DNA from: Trinickia acidisoli
Lineage (GTDB): Bacteria > Pseudomonadota > Gammaproteobacteria > Burkholderiales > Burkholderiaceae
Length of the DNA stretch: 64,000 nucleotides
Direction of reading: 5' to 3'
NCBI RefSeq assembly: GCF_017315725.1
Contig: NZ_JAFLRG010000001.1
Span: forward strand, 682,001 to 746,000
A program made the position numbers and the translations under genes. Within the stretch, counting starts at the first letter, position 1. The number at the start of each line of letters is the position of its first letter. Under the pieces are notes generated by a model. That model saw only the letters and a list, made by a program, of their open reading frames with translations. It was not told where the DNA came from and made no database searches. This document shows positions 30,076 to 40,099 of the stretch, piece after piece.

Positions 30076-31035
30076 ATGGAACTCAAATGGCTGGAAGACT
30101 TCGTTTCGCTCGCTGAGACGCGCAGCTTCAGCCGTTCCGCGGAGCTACGGCACGTGACGCAACCCGCGTTTTCGCGCCGCATCCAGGCGCTCGAGGCGTG
30201 GCTCGGCACCGAGCTCATCGACCGGTCGGTCTATCCGACGAGGCTCACGCAGGCGGGCGAGGTGTTTCGCGAGCAGGCGCTCGCGATGCTCTCGCACATG
30301 CACGAGTCGCGGATACTGCTGCGCGGGCATGTGGGTTCGCCAGCCGCCACGATCGAGTTCGCGGTGCCGCATACGCTGTCGCTCACCTACTTTCCGCTCT
30401 GGCTGCAGCGGATCGAAGCGCAGATGGGGCCCGTGCACACGCGGCTGCGCGCGCTGAACGTTCACGATGCCGTGCTCTCGCTCGTCGAAGGCGGCTGCGA
30501 TCTCGTGATGGGCTATCACCACCCGAGCCATCCGGTCGCGCTCGATCCGGGCCGCTATGACATGCTCACGCTCGGCTTCGAGCCGATCAGCCCGTTCTCG
30601 GCGCCGACGCGCGCGGGCCGCGCGCGCTACGTCCTGCCGGGAACCGCCGACGCGCCGGTCCCCTATCTCTCGTACACGCCGAACGCGTATCTCGGGCGCA
30701 TGACCGAAGTCATCGTCGCGAATTCGCCCGAGCGGCTGTGTCTGGATCGGATCTACGAAACGGATATGGCCGAGGCGCTCAAGGCGATGGCGCTGGCCGG
30801 ACACGGCGTTGCTTTCTTGCCGCACAGCGCCGTCGAAGACGCCGTCGCGGCCGGCGATTTGATCCGGCTCGACCGTGCGGCTTCGCGCGGGTTGCCTGCC
30901 GATCGCTTCACGTTGACGATGGAAATCCGCCTGTACCGCGACAAACTCGCGGTCAATGGCGACGATCCGCGCCAGCAACTCGTGCGCCGCTTATGGCAGG
31001 TCGTTGCCGACGAACTCGGCGTCGCGCAAGCGTAG
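30076..31035 (+). CDS. LysR-family transcriptional regulator (HypT/YjiE-like), upstream of gdhA
   Basis: A 319-residue DNA-binding regulator. The N-terminal winged helix-turn-helix (LAETRSFSRSAELRHVTQPAFSRRIQALE, about residues 14–43) is followed by the effector-binding fold. The start ELKWLEDFVSL and the helix resemble E. coli HypT (YjiE), a hypochlorite-responsive LysR protein, but the conserved Met residues of that group were not checked. ATG 30076 is a family-consistent start. The gdhA gene begins 190 bp downstream in the same direction with a palindrome between, so local control of gdhA is likely but unproven. Confidence 0.85.
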   Translation: MELKWLEDFVSLAETRSFSRSAELRHVTQPAFSRRIQALEAWLGTELIDRSVYPTRLTQAGEVFREQALAMLSHMHESRILLRGHVGSPAATIEFAVPHTLSLTYFPLWLQRIEAQMGPVHTRLRALNVHDAVLSLVEGGCDLVMGYHHPSHPVALDPGRYDMLTLGFEPISPFSAPTRAGRARYVLPGTADAPVPYLSYTPNAYLGRMTEVIVANSPERLCLDRIYETDMAEALKAMALAGHGVAFLPHSAVEDAVAAGDLIRLDRAASRGLPADRFTLTMEIRLYRDKLAVNGDDPRQQLVRRLWQVVADELGVAQA

Positions 31036-31127
31036 CGATGACGGTAGCGGCACGACCGTGCGTACTGCGCGGCGTCGCGCGCGGCTGCTCGCTTGGCAGC
31101 GTGGGCCGAGTCGGCCTCGGTATCGAC

Positions 31128-31148
31128 GTTATGCAAGAAATGCATAAC
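31128..31148. promoter_or_regulatory. Perfect palindrome upstream of gdhA
   Basis: Arms GTTATGCA (31128–31135) and TGCATAAC (31141–31148) flank AGAAA. It is centred 88 bp before the gdhA ATG and about 64 bp before the predicted transcription start, the usual place for a LysR-type recognition site. Confidence 0.6.
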
Positions 31149-31165
31149 GGGATGACCAAACGGCA

Positions 31166-31195
31166 TTGGATTTCAAAAAGGGCTTTTTCGACAAT
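31166..31195 (+). promoter_or_regulatory. Putative sigma-70 promoter of gdhA
   Basis: TTGGAT (31166–31171), 18-bp spacer, GACAAT (31190–31195). Weak but well spaced, placing the start near 31202, about 24 nt before the ATG. Such a weak promoter fits activation from the palindrome upstream. Confidence 0.4.
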
Positions 31196-31225
31196 GGCGC
31201 ACATTCAGTGACCGTTGGAGTGTCC

Positions 31226-32530
31226 ATGTCAGCGCAATTGCAGTCCACCACGTCTGCACAATCGATCCCCTCGTACCTTCACGCCGACGATCTCGGCCCC
31301 TGGGGAAACTATCTGCGTCAAGTCGATCGCGTCGCACCGTACCTCGGTTCGTCGTCGCGTTGGATCGAAACACTCAAGCGCCCGAAGCGCATTCTCATCG
31401 TCGACGTGCCCATCGAACTCGATAACGGCACCGTCGCGCACTTCGAAGGCTATCGCGTTCAGCACAACGTCTCGCGCGGTCCCGGCAAGGGCGGCGTGCG
31501 TTACCACCAGGACGTCACGCTGTCCGAAGTGATGGCGTTGTCGGCTTGGATGTCGGTGAAGAACGCGGCCGTGAACGTGCCGTACGGCGGCGCGAAGGGC
31601 GGCATCCGCGTCGATCCGCGCACGCTCTCGCGTGGCGAGCTCGAGCGCGTCACGCGCCGCTACACGAGCGAAATCGGCATCATCATCGGACCGAACACCG
31701 ACATCCCCGCGCCTGACGTCAACACGAACGAGCAGATCATGGCGTGGATGATGGACACGTACTCGATGAACCAAGGCCAAACGGCCACGGGCGTCGTGAC
31801 GGGCAAGCCGATCACGCTGGGCGGCTCGCTCGGCCGCCGTGAAGCGACCGGCCGCGGCGTGTTCGTCGTCGGCACGGAAGCGGCACGCCGCACGGGTCTC
31901 GAGATCAAAGGCGCACGCATCGCCGTGCAAGGCTTCGGCAACGTGGGCGGCATCGCCGCGCGCTTGTTCGAGGAAGCCGGTGCGAAGGTCGTCGCCGTGC
32001 AAGATCATACGGGCGCGCTCCATAAGTCGAGCGGCATCGATACGCACGCGTTGCTCGAGCACGTCGCGAATACGGGTGGCGTGGGCGGCTTCAAGGGCGC
32101 CGATCCGGTTTCGAACGACGAGTTCTGGACGATCGAAAGCGACATCCTGATCCCGGCGGCGCTCGAAAACCAGATCACCGAGAAGAACGCGGCGAAGATC
32201 AAGACGAAGATCGTCGTCGAAGGTGCGAACGGTCCGACCACGACGGCGGCCGACGACATCCTGCACGACAAGGGCGTGCTCGTGATCCCCGACGTCGTGG
32301 CCAACGCCGGCGGCGTGACGGTGTCGTACTTCGAGTGGGTGCAGGATTTCTCGAGCTTCTTCTGGACCGAAGACGAGATCAACCAGCGCCTCGAGCGCGT
32401 CATGCGCGAAGCGTTCAGCGCTGTCTGGCAAGTGGCGAGCGACAACAAGGTGTCGATGCGCACGGCGGCGTTCATCGTCGCGTGTAAGCGGATTTTGATG
32501 GCGCGCGAAATGCGTGGCCTGTATCCCTGA
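31226..32530 (+). CDS. gdhA: Glutamate dehydrogenase (Glu/Leu/Phe/Val family)
   Basis: GDH interconverts glutamate with 2-oxoglutarate and ammonium using NAD(P). The 434 residues show the GLFV signature: [13 protein letters not shown], the substrate Lys in [35 protein letters not shown], and the dinucleotide fold [12 protein letters not shown]. Residue ~415 to the end follows the ~430-residue hexameric type. GGAG precedes ATG 31226; an upstream in-frame ATG at 31166 overlaps the promoter. Coenzyme preference cannot be read with confidence. It is downstream of the LysR gene and ends at a terminator. Confidence 0.95.
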   Translation: MSAQLQSTTSAQSIPSYLHADDLGPWGNYLRQVDRVAPYLGSSSRWIETLKRPKRILIVDVPIELDNGTVAHFEGYRVQHNVSRGPGKGGVRYHQDVTLSEVMALSAWMSVKNAAVNVPYGGAKGGIRVDPRTLSRGELERVTRRYTSEIGIIIGPNTDIPAPDVNTNEQIMAWMMDTYSMNQGQTATGVVTGKPITLGGSLGRREATGRGVFVVGTEAARRTGLEIKGARIAVQGFGNVGGIAARLFEEAGAKVVAVQDHTGALHKSSGIDTHALLEHVANTGGVGGFKGADPVSNDEFWTIESDILIPAALENQITEKNAAKIKTKIVVEGANGPTTTAADDILHDKGVLVIPDVVANAGGVTVSYFEWVQDFSSFFWTEDEINQRLERVMREAFSAVWQVASDNKVSMRTAAFIVACKRILMAREMRGLYP

Positions 32531-32602
32531 TTCCCTATTCGCCACAAGCGAAGCGGGTTTGAACTACCGGCGCGCCCCTCACGGCGCGTCCGGTTTCTCG
32601 AG

Positions 32603-32634
32603 CGGGCGGCATCGCAAGATGTCCGCCCGTTTTT
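32603..32634 (+). terminator. Rho-independent terminator of gdhA
   Basis: CGGGCGGCATC (32603–32613) pairs with GATG-T-CCGCCCG (32618–32629) with one bulge and a GCAA loop, then TTTTT. Convergent bcsC ends 17 bp further. Confidence 0.7.
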
Positions 32635-32650
32635 CGTTGTGTGTTTTTGC

Positions 32651-35419
32651 TTACTGCTGCGCGCTGCTCGGCAAATCGCTGCTGAAGACGGCCGCACGCG
32701 GCGCGAAGAAGTAACGAACGAAGACGGCCGCACCGAATTGTTGATCGCGGCCCGGCGTCACGTTGGCGGTGACGAGCGCGCCCACCTGCAGGCGCGGCGA
32801 GAGTCGGGTGACCGCGGCGATTTCCGCGCTCGTATAGGGGCCGTGGTCGTGGCTGCCGGTGCAAGCGGCGTTCATCGCATCGATCGCCGAGCTCGTGCCG
32901 GCCGGTATGCCGAGCGGGAAGCATGCCTCCGAATGCTGCAGCGTGTCGTTCCATCCGGCTTCTACGCTTGCGCGAATCTGCGTTTTGCGCCCTTCGGCGG
33001 TTAGCCATTGCAATGCGAGACCTTCGCTCAGCGACGATTGCGGGCTGTAGTACCCACCTTGTCCCCAATCGTAGAAATTCTCGTTGCGGCGATACGAGAG
33101 GTAATGCATCGTGGGCCCGATGTTGAGGTAGTCGAATCCGCGCAGGTGCAGGTCATAGGCGGCCGAGAGATCGACTGATACCCCTTCGTTCCCGGCGACG
33201 TTGCTGCCCGTCAACCATTGCCCGGTGGCTGCGGCGCCGATGTTCCAGTGCGGTGCGACTTGCCAGCGAACCTGCGCACCACCCGACGATCGGAGCACGG
33301 CGCCCCAGCGGTCGTTGCCGGCTGCTTCGGGCCAGGCCATGCCGCGCCACGAGAGTAACGAGTCGCGTACGGGCGTCACGCCGCCATAGAGCATCCACGT
33401 TCCCCAACTCGTCTGCTGGCCGACCGTTCCTACCCCGTTCGGTTGAAATCCCGATGGCGCGCCTTGCGTGCCGCCGAGCGAAAGCCGCCAGTCGAGCTTG
33501 GGCATCACGCCGATTCGAGTCGAATCGGCGACGCTTGCTTGGACTTCTTCCGCGCGCGTCGAGCCTCCGAGACGCGGTGAAGTCGGCGAGCCGGCATCGA
33601 GCGATTCCGTTCCGGCATTGATGAACAACTGCCGATATTGCAGCGAGAACTGCGTCGTGCCGTGGACCCACGCGCTCTGCAGTTCGGGCCCGATCGTGTC
33701 GAGTCGACCCTGACCCGCCGCGCCGATGTGATCGGACCACGCCAATCCGCCCGTCAATGAAGGTGCGTCGATGCCGGTCAAGTCCGCGGGCACGTACCCG
33801 ACGATTCGCTGCGGATCGGCGGGCTCGGCCAAGGCGTCGTTCAGCGCCGCCTTCGACGCGACGAATTGCTTGCGGTAGTACTGCGTTTGCGCATCGAGCG
33901 CGTCGAGGTAGGCGTCGATGCGCCGATCGTCGGTGCTCGGCGGGGTGCCGCGAGAGGCGCCCGTGCGTGCGCCGATCTTGCCCATCGCATGGAGCGAGAG
34001 CGCCAGCCCTTCGGCGCTGCCGTCGTCGTGACTTGCGTCGTAGCGAACCCGGAAGGCTGCCGCCGCTTGCTCGTATCGGCCCATCGCATAGAGCGTCCAG
34101 CCGCGCGGCACAGCGCTGTCCGTCGCCGGCAATCCTTCGCGAGCGGCCACGTCCAGCCATTTCAAACTCTGATCGTAGCGGCGCGCTGCGTAAGCGTCGT
34201 TCGCATGGGCGAGCGCGATCTGCGCTCGTGCTTGCCGTGCGCGCGGATCCTCGCGCAGCGCCGGGGCGTCGAGTAGCGATTGCGCCGCGTCGTAGTCACG
34301 TGACTCGATCCTGATTTGGGCGAGGCCGAGCTTGGCATCGACGTTCTCGGGGGAGAACGTCAAGGCGGCTTCGAACCAACTTTGCGAAGCGCTTTCATCG
34401 TGCTGCGCGTGGGCGATCCAGCCGGCGAGCGCCGCGGCCGGGCCATCGCGATAGCTGCGGATCGATTGCGCCACGTCTGCGAGTTGGTTCGCCGCCTGCG
34501 CCGAGTCCGGCGGCAACTTGCCGAGTGCGGCAATGGCGCGTTGATAGCGAAGACGCTCGAACGCGGCTTCGCCTTGCGCGTCGCGATGTCCCTGCGACGC
34601 TTCGAGTGCGATCAGCGCGTCGACGCGATCGGCAGGCAGTTGTTGCTGTGCACGGTAGAGCGTCGCGATCCGATTGTCGGCGGGCGCGCACGACGGAATG
34701 ACCGTGCGATAGAGTGCGTCGACTTCGCCCAGCGCTCCGGTGCGGGCAAAGACGTCGGCGGCTTGCCACACGCGATCGATATGCGCGCAGCCGAACGCGT
34801 CGGGCACGAGCGCGATCACGTGGCGCAGTGCTACGGCGTCGTTGCCCTGCAATGCCGCGGCGACGTCGGCATCTCGCTGTTGCCGCGCTCGCTCGTCGGT
34901 GAGCGATGACGAGGGCCGCCACGACGGCGCCTCATGCTCGATTTGTTCGACTTGGCGGTCGAAATCGGCGAGGCGGTGGTCATGCAGCAGGCGCCACAGC
35001 GGGCGTTCATCGGGGACGAATGCCATCGCGCTCGCCGCGGTAGCGGTGCGGGTCGTCGCGGTAGCCGTCGTTGCCGGGGCCGATGCGGCCGACGCTGTCG
35101 CTGCACTTACCGATGGCGGCGCACCGACCACCGCCGCCGATGCATCCGGGTCGACGAAATTGCGCTGCTCCGTGTGCGCGATATGCGCAGCCCCCCGTGT
35201 GCGCGTCGACAGGTTCACCTCGCGCTGGGCACGCTGCCGCACGATCGCGGCGTCGCTCGACCCCGTCTCGCTAGTGGGCGTGGCATCGCCTCGCTCGACG
35301 GTCAGCACGTTGCTCTGCGCGGCCTGAGCCGCATGAATCGCGCAGCATCCGACTGGCAGAACAAGGCAGCAACCGAGCACCCAGCGTGCGCGCCGACGCG
35401 CGTCACTCCTCGACGCCAC
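32651..35419 (-). CDS. bcsC: Cellulose synthase operon protein C-like outer-membrane porin
   Basis: BcsC exports the nascent glucan through the outer membrane. This 922-residue version has a signal peptide (basic start, GCCLVLPVGCCAIHAAQA), an Ala/Thr-rich linker (~95–135), a periplasmic TPR region (~140–530) and a C-terminal beta-barrel (~545–922) with BcsC-type strands such as GGYYSPQSSLSEGLALQW and a final aromatic RYFF segment. It is shorter than typical ~1150-residue BcsC, probably with fewer TPRs. The GTG start (35417–35419) overlaps the end of bcsB by 17 bp, so translation is coupled. Last gene of a bcsA–bcsB–bcsC operon. Confidence 0.85.
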   Translation of the reverse strand: MASRSDARRRARWVLGCCLVLPVGCCAIHAAQAAQSNVLTVERGDATPTSETGSSDAAIVRQRAQREVNLSTRTRGAAHIAHTEQRNFVDPDASAAVVGAPPSVSAATASAASAPATTATATTRTATAASAMAFVPDERPLWRLLHDHRLADFDRQVEQIEHEAPSWRPSSSLTDERARQQRDADVAAALQGNDAVALRHVIALVPDAFGCAHIDRVWQAADVFARTGALGEVDALYRTVIPSCAPADNRIATLYRAQQQLPADRVDALIALEASQGHRDAQGEAAFERLRYQRAIAALGKLPPDSAQAANQLADVAQSIRSYRDGPAAALAGWIAHAQHDESASQSWFEAALTFSPENVDAKLGLAQIRIESRDYDAAQSLLDAPALREDPRARQARAQIALAHANDAYAARRYDQSLKWLDVAAREGLPATDSAVPRGWTLYAMGRYEQAAAAFRVRYDASHDDGSAEGLALSLHAMGKIGARTGASRGTPPSTDDRRIDAYLDALDAQTQYYRKQFVASKAALNDALAEPADPQRIVGYVPADLTGIDAPSLTGGLAWSDHIGAAGQGRLDTIGPELQSAWVHGTTQFSLQYRQLFINAGTESLDAGSPTSPRLGGSTRAEEVQASVADSTRIGVMPKLDWRLSLGGTQGAPSGFQPNGVGTVGQQTSWGTWMLYGGVTPVRDSLLSWRGMAWPEAAGNDRWGAVLRSSGGAQVRWQVAPHWNIGAAATGQWLTGSNVAGNEGVSVDLSAAYDLHLRGFDYLNIGPTMHYLSYRRNENFYDWGQGGYYSPQSSLSEGLALQWLTAEGRKTQIRASVEAGWNDTLQHSEACFPLGIPAGTSSAIDAMNAACTGSHDHGPYTSAEIAAVTRLSPRLQVGALVTANVTPGRDQQFGAAVFVRYFFAPRAAVFSSDLPSSAQQ

Positions 35420-37736
35420 GATGCCGTTTCCGGTAATAGCGTTTCAGCAGCAGCGTGGACGCCCCCGCGAATATCGACAGCAGCGCGACGAGCACCGCAT
35501 AGCCGAGCCAAGGATGGACCGAGAGCGTATAGCCGAGCCAATCGAGCGGCCCCAGCGAGCCCGCCTCGTAGGTGCCGCCGACGCGCGCCGTCCAAAGATC
35601 GGGATGATCGAAAGTGAGGACCGCTATGTTTCCGCGAAGCTCGCCCCATTCGCTCGGCTCGATCAAGCGCGACACGCCGTCGAGCAATTCGCCCGCGTTC
35701 GCGGCCGTCAGTACCGTCATCGCGCCGCCTCCTTCGCCGCGATATTGCATGACGAGCAATTGACGCGAGAGCGGCACGTTGCCGCTCAACGTCACATCGG
35801 TTTGCGCCGCGCGCGCCGACGTACCGAGCAGATGTCCGAGGCGGAACGGGAACGTGCCGTCGCTTGGCGCATCGGCTGCGACCGTTGCGTCGTCGGCGAT
35901 GCGGATGCTTTTGCCCGGCAGCCACGGCGCGTGCTGCAATAGCGCCGGCGGCAGCGCCGGCGTGGCCCCCACCAAGATGACGTCGCGTCGAGCGTTCGAC
36001 GCCGCGCCGAACGTGAGCTGAGCAGCAGTGAGCGGTGCGGCTTGGTTTTGCGCAAGCCGGCCCGCTAGCGCCCAGGCCGCGGCGATCGTGTCGTCGTCGT
36101 GCGCGGCGAGCCGTATCGCGAGATCGTTGCCGTCGGGCTGCACCGTGTAGGGAAACCCGCTGTCGGCGAAGCGCTTGAGATCGGGCAGCGTCGTGAAGTG
36201 CGAGGCGGGCGGCAGCGTCAGCGTCGAGTCGTCGAATAGCGTGACTTCGAGGTTGTCCGTCTGGCGCAGCGTGCAGTGATCCGTGACGAGCGGCACGAGC
36301 AGCGGCCGCAGCGACAACGTGTTGAGTCCCGCGCGGAAATCGCGCAGCGGAATCGTGATGCGATAGTGGCGCATCACGGCGCCTTGTGGTTGATCGAGCG
36401 CGATGACCTGCTCGAAGCGGCCGTTGAGCCGGATGTCGAGGACGGAATCCTCGCGCATCTTCGCGCCTTCGGTGAAGTTCATGTCGAGCGTGACCTTCGC
36501 GTCTTCGGGGGCGTAGATGTCCGCGGGCAGGCGTACGTCGATGTCGGCCACATCGCCGGGCCGCAAGGTGCGGCTCGAAAAGCCAAGATCGCGAAACGCG
36601 TGGGGCGCTGTGCCCGTCACGGTTTTGTCCACCGACCACGGCGGCAGCGCGGTTTCGTCGAATCCACTCACGACGAGTTCGCTGCTGCGCGGCAGCGGCA
36701 GCTCGCTGTGTGCGAACGCGCGCGCCGCGCGTTCGACCTCGCGCTCATCGCGCCCACTTACGACGAGCACGAAGCGCCGCGCATCGTCGGGCTTCGGATA
36801 GATGCCCAGAAACGCACCGTCGATGCGCTCGATCGTCTTGGCGTCGAGATAGCCGCGCAGCGCCTCCCGCGAGCCGATCAGCACGACGTCGGAGTCGGCG
36901 AGCGGCGCGAGCGCGAGGCCGGGCAGCATGCCGGCGCCGTTGCCATGCTCGGCGTCGAGCACGCGCGGCGCCGCGCTCAGATACCGCAGCCTGAGCGCGA
37001 TACCTTGCGCGACGAGGCCTCCGCTTTCGAGTTGCCGGTCGTCGCTCGGATGCGAAGCGTCGACGATCGCAAACGCGCGGCCGGCCCATTGCTTCGGATC
37101 GACGAGGTCGGGCAAATCGGCCAGCGTTGGCGTCAAAGACGCGAGAGTCGTCTGCATGCGCAGCGTCGACGCGCTCGTGTCGATCTCGGTCCAAAGCTCG
37201 GGCGAGTTGGGGTCCTCGCAGTTCTCGGTCGAGTGTTGCGCGGCAGTGAACGTGAGCGTGTTGTAGCCTGGCCGCAGCAGCTCCGCAGGTACGCGGATGT
37301 CGGCCGTGGTCTCGGGTTGCCGCGAGGAAAGCTGCAACTGCGCGATCGTGCGATCGTTGACGCGCACGGCGAGATCCGAGCGGTCGGTGAGCAGCGAAAT
37401 CGAGTTCGAGACGACGAGATGGAGCACGGCGTCGTGCACGCGCTCGCGGGCCGAGAGCGGAATGCTGATGCTGCGCGAGGCCGATGCGCCGGCGAGCCGC
37501 AGTGCGCCCGTCAGGTTGCCGAGCGTCGCGAGCGAGAGGGTTTGTCCTTCGTTTGCCGTCGCCGGGTTGGCGGGCTTGACGGGCGCGGCCGCACTCGCTG
37601 GCGCGGCGATTTTTACCGAGGCGACTTTGGGGGCCGGTTTTGCGTGGGCATCGGCAAGCGGGGCGCCGCCGACGAACACCGCGACGACGCAGCACATCGC
37701 TCGAGCCGTTGCGCGGAACAGAAATGAAGCACTCAT
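35403..37736 (-). CDS. bcsB: Cyclic-di-GMP-linked cellulose synthase regulatory subunit BcsB
   Basis: BcsB is the periplasmic partner anchored to the inner membrane that guides the glucan leaving BcsA. The 777-residue precursor has a signal peptide (~1–30), a jelly-roll start with [22 protein letters not shown], carbohydrate-binding and flavodoxin-like repeats (e.g. LRPGYNTLTF, FRAGLNTLSLRP, WTEIDTSASTL), and a C-terminal transmembrane helix (YAVLVALLSIFAGASTLLL) before a basic tail. The ATG at 37734–37736 overlaps the bcsA stop as ATGA, so expression is tightly coupled. Confidence 0.92.
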   Translation of the reverse strand: MSASFLFRATARAMCCVVAVFVGGAPLADAHAKPAPKVASVKIAAPASAAAPVKPANPATANEGQTLSLATLGNLTGALRLAGASASRSISIPLSARERVHDAVLHLVVSNSISLLTDRSDLAVRVNDRTIAQLQLSSRQPETTADIRVPAELLRPGYNTLTFTAAQHSTENCEDPNSPELWTEIDTSASTLRMQTTLASLTPTLADLPDLVDPKQWAGRAFAIVDASHPSDDRQLESGGLVAQGIALRLRYLSAAPRVLDAEHGNGAGMLPGLALAPLADSDVVLIGSREALRGYLDAKTIERIDGAFLGIYPKPDDARRFVLVVSGRDEREVERAARAFAHSELPLPRSSELVVSGFDETALPPWSVDKTVTGTAPHAFRDLGFSSRTLRPGDVADIDVRLPADIYAPEDAKVTLDMNFTEGAKMREDSVLDIRLNGRFEQVIALDQPQGAVMRHYRITIPLRDFRAGLNTLSLRPLLVPLVTDHCTLRQTDNLEVTLFDDSTLTLPPASHFTTLPDLKRFADSGFPYTVQPDGNDLAIRLAAHDDDTIAAAWALAGRLAQNQAAPLTAAQLTFGAASNARRDVILVGATPALPPALLQHAPWLPGKSIRIADDATVAADAPSDGTFPFRLGHLLGTSARAAQTDVTLSGNVPLSRQLLVMQYRGEGGGAMTVLTAANAGELLDGVSRLIEPSEWGELRGNIAVLTFDHPDLWTARVGGTYEAGSLGPLDWLGYTLSVHPWLGYAVLVALLSIFAGASTLLLKRYYRKRHRGVEE

Positions 37737-40099
37737 TGTTGTCGTTTTTGATGAAGAGAACCTAAGGCGCGAACGATGGGCGAGACGGCTCGCCACGGAT
37801 GCGCCGCGTAGCGCAGCATGCCGACGACGAACACACGGTAATGACCGGCCGCGTGGACGGAACCGAGCTTGACGACGATCCCCAAACTGTGGAACACGCC
37901 GATACGGCGGTTGCGGCTCTCACGGAAGTCGCGCCACCGGCCGCTGTCGCCGAACACGAGCGAGACTTGCTCGGAGAGGCCGGCGACGCTGTCGTCGTTG
38001 AACTGCGCGCCGATGACGAGCGCGCCGTCGCGACTCGAAAACGCGTTGCGGATCGTCAGCGGGATGCGGCTCGTGTGTCCGCGCGCGACGTTGAAGATTT
38101 CGAGCGTGGCGTTGCCTTGGCGCGGCGCGCGCGCCGCATCGTCGGCTGCGATGACGGCCTTGAGGCCGCCCGCCGACAGATCGACGACGCGGCACGCGAT
38201 GCCGGGCCCGGCGCTCGCGTCGCCCGACGCGCCTTCCCTATGCAGCGTCGCCGCGAGATTCGCGGGCACGCGCGGGACGGCGCGACGCTGCTTGCGCTCG
38301 TAGAGCACGCCGATGCAGGCGTTGAGCAACACGAGATTGAGCCCGCACCAGCAGAGGGCCGAGATGATGACGTCTCGATGCGGATAGCCGTGCAAGAGTT
38401 TCCAGACGCCCACTGCGACGCCGAGCAGCACGAGCACGTAGACGATGTAGAACGGCCCCGCCAACTCCGAGATCGAATCCTCTTCGATTTTTTCGCCTTT
38501 GGGTGTGACCTTGAAGCCCGGCGCGCGAGGACGCAACATCACCGAGACGACGGCGCGCAGCGAGAACATCGATTGCAGCAACTCATAGACTTCCGAGATC
38601 AGCGTCCAGCGATAGCGACCGAACAGGTAATCGGACGCGAGAATGGCCGAGATCATTTGCGGCAGGCCATAGGCGAAGAACTGAGGGATCGTCGCGTTGT
38701 AGAACTGCAGCCCGAACACCAGGTACATGATGGGCGCGAACAGGAAGATGACGCGCGCGTAACAGAAAAACCAAAAAAACGCGTTCGAGAAATAGCAGAG
38801 CCGCTGCGCGAGCGTGAGCCCCTTCATCCGCAGCGGATTGCTCAGTAGGAAGAGTTGAATCATGCCCTGCGCCCAGCGTACGCGTTGCACGATGAAGCTC
38901 GCGAACGTTTCGGGTTGCAGGCCCGAGATCAACGCTTCATCCACGTATCGGCTGTGATAGCCGCGCGCGTGCAGCGTCAGCGCCGTCTCGGCGTCCTCGG
39001 TGATCGAGTTGCCTGCGATGCCGCCGATCTCCTCGAGGTATCGGCGCCGGAGCAACGCCGCCGATCCGCAGAAGAACGACGCGTTCCAAAAGTCGAGGCC
39101 GTGTTGAACGACCGAATAGAACATCTCGCTTTCGGGCGGCATGCGGCCGAACATGCCGAGGTTCTTTTCGAGCGGGTCCGGATTGATGAAGAAGTGTGGC
39201 GTTTGCACGAGGTAGAGTCGTTCGTCGCGCTGAAAATGGCCGACGGTCTTCTCGAGAAAGTCCGCGGTCGGCACGTGATCGGCGTCGAAGATGACGATCA
39301 GATTGCCGCGCGTGTGTGCGAGCGCGGCGTTGATGTTGCCCGCCTTGGCGTGCTCGTTGCGCTCGCGCGTGAGGTAAATGCCGCCGTGGCACTCGGCCAT
39401 CCGTTTCAATGCCTGCGAACGTGCGAGCGCTTCCGCGGCTTTGTCGGGGGCCGCTTGCGTGAGCTTCTGAAGCGTCCCGCCGTCGTCGAGCAAATAAACG
39501 TTCAACAGCTCGCGCGGATAGCGCATGTCGAGCGCCGCGCGCAGCGTCACTTGCAAGAGATCCGGCGGCTCGTTGTAGGTGGGGATGAAGACGTCGATGG
39601 TGGGCAGCGCACCGGGCGTCGTGATGAGCGGGACCGGCGCGCGCCGCAGCGGCCGGCTGTTGACGAACAGCCCGAGCATGGCGACGACGATGCCGTACAG
39701 CTCCGCCGCATAAAGCAGCAGCATGAAGACGAAGTCGGCGAAGCCGTTATAGCCGAGGGTGGACGTGGTGCGCCAGTACAGGTAGCGAAAGGTCAGGAAT
39801 CCTGAACAAAGCAGAAAGAAGAGTCGAGCACGGGCGAGGCCGCCCGCGTGCCGCAGCACGAGCATGGCGGCCAGAACGGAGAACGCGACGCGATATTGCG
39901 CGGCGAGATCGAGCTTGACGACGGCCAGCACCCCGAGCGCGGCCAGCGAGCCGGCCCAAAGGCCGACGATGGCCCACTCGGGTGGTTTCGACAGCCGCAG
40001 CGCATCGCGGCACCGGTCCAGCGTCGACGTGAGGGGACCGGCTACCCCAATCGGCTGCTTTGCTTGATCGACGGTGACTGATTGCGTTGCGTCGGACAT
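37733..40099 (-). CDS. bcsA: Cellulose synthase catalytic subunit (UDP-forming) with PilZ domain
   Basis: BcsA polymerises UDP-glucose into beta-1,4-glucan and threads it across the inner membrane. The 788 residues include N-terminal membrane helices, a GT2 domain with DDG (205–207), DAD (272–274), TED (367–369) and QRVRW (405–409), further helices, and a C-terminal PilZ domain with RRAVPR (605–610) and DLSAGG (640–645), which bind c-di-GMP. All key residues are present, so the enzyme looks intact and allosterically regulated. ATG at 40097–40099; an upstream in-frame ATG at 40153 is less likely. No bcsZ, bcsD, bcsQ or bcsE is present. Confidence 0.95.
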   Translation of the reverse strand: MSDATQSVTVDQAKQPIGVAGPLTSTLDRCRDALRLSKPPEWAIVGLWAGSLAALGVLAVVKLDLAAQYRVAFSVLAAMLVLRHAGGLARARLFFLLCSGFLTFRYLYWRTTSTLGYNGFADFVFMLLLYAAELYGIVVAMLGLFVNSRPLRRAPVPLITTPGALPTIDVFIPTYNEPPDLLQVTLRAALDMRYPRELLNVYLLDDGGTLQKLTQAAPDKAAEALARSQALKRMAECHGGIYLTRERNEHAKAGNINAALAHTRGNLIVIFDADHVPTADFLEKTVGHFQRDERLYLVQTPHFFINPDPLEKNLGMFGRMPPESEMFYSVVQHGLDFWNASFFCGSAALLRRRYLEEIGGIAGNSITEDAETALTLHARGYHSRYVDEALISGLQPETFASFIVQRVRWAQGMIQLFLLSNPLRMKGLTLAQRLCYFSNAFFWFFCYARVIFLFAPIMYLVFGLQFYNATIPQFFAYGLPQMISAILASDYLFGRYRWTLISEVYELLQSMFSLRAVVSVMLRPRAPGFKVTPKGEKIEEDSISELAGPFYIVYVLVLLGVAVGVWKLLHGYPHRDVIISALCWCGLNLVLLNACIGVLYERKQRRAVPRVPANLAATLHREGASGDASAGPGIACRVVDLSAGGLKAVIAADDAARAPRQGNATLEIFNVARGHTSRIPLTIRNAFSSRDGALVIGAQFNDDSVAGLSEQVSLVFGDSGRWRDFRESRNRRIGVFHSLGIVVKLGSVHAAGHYRVFVVGMLRYAAHPWRAVSPIVRALGSLHQKRQQ

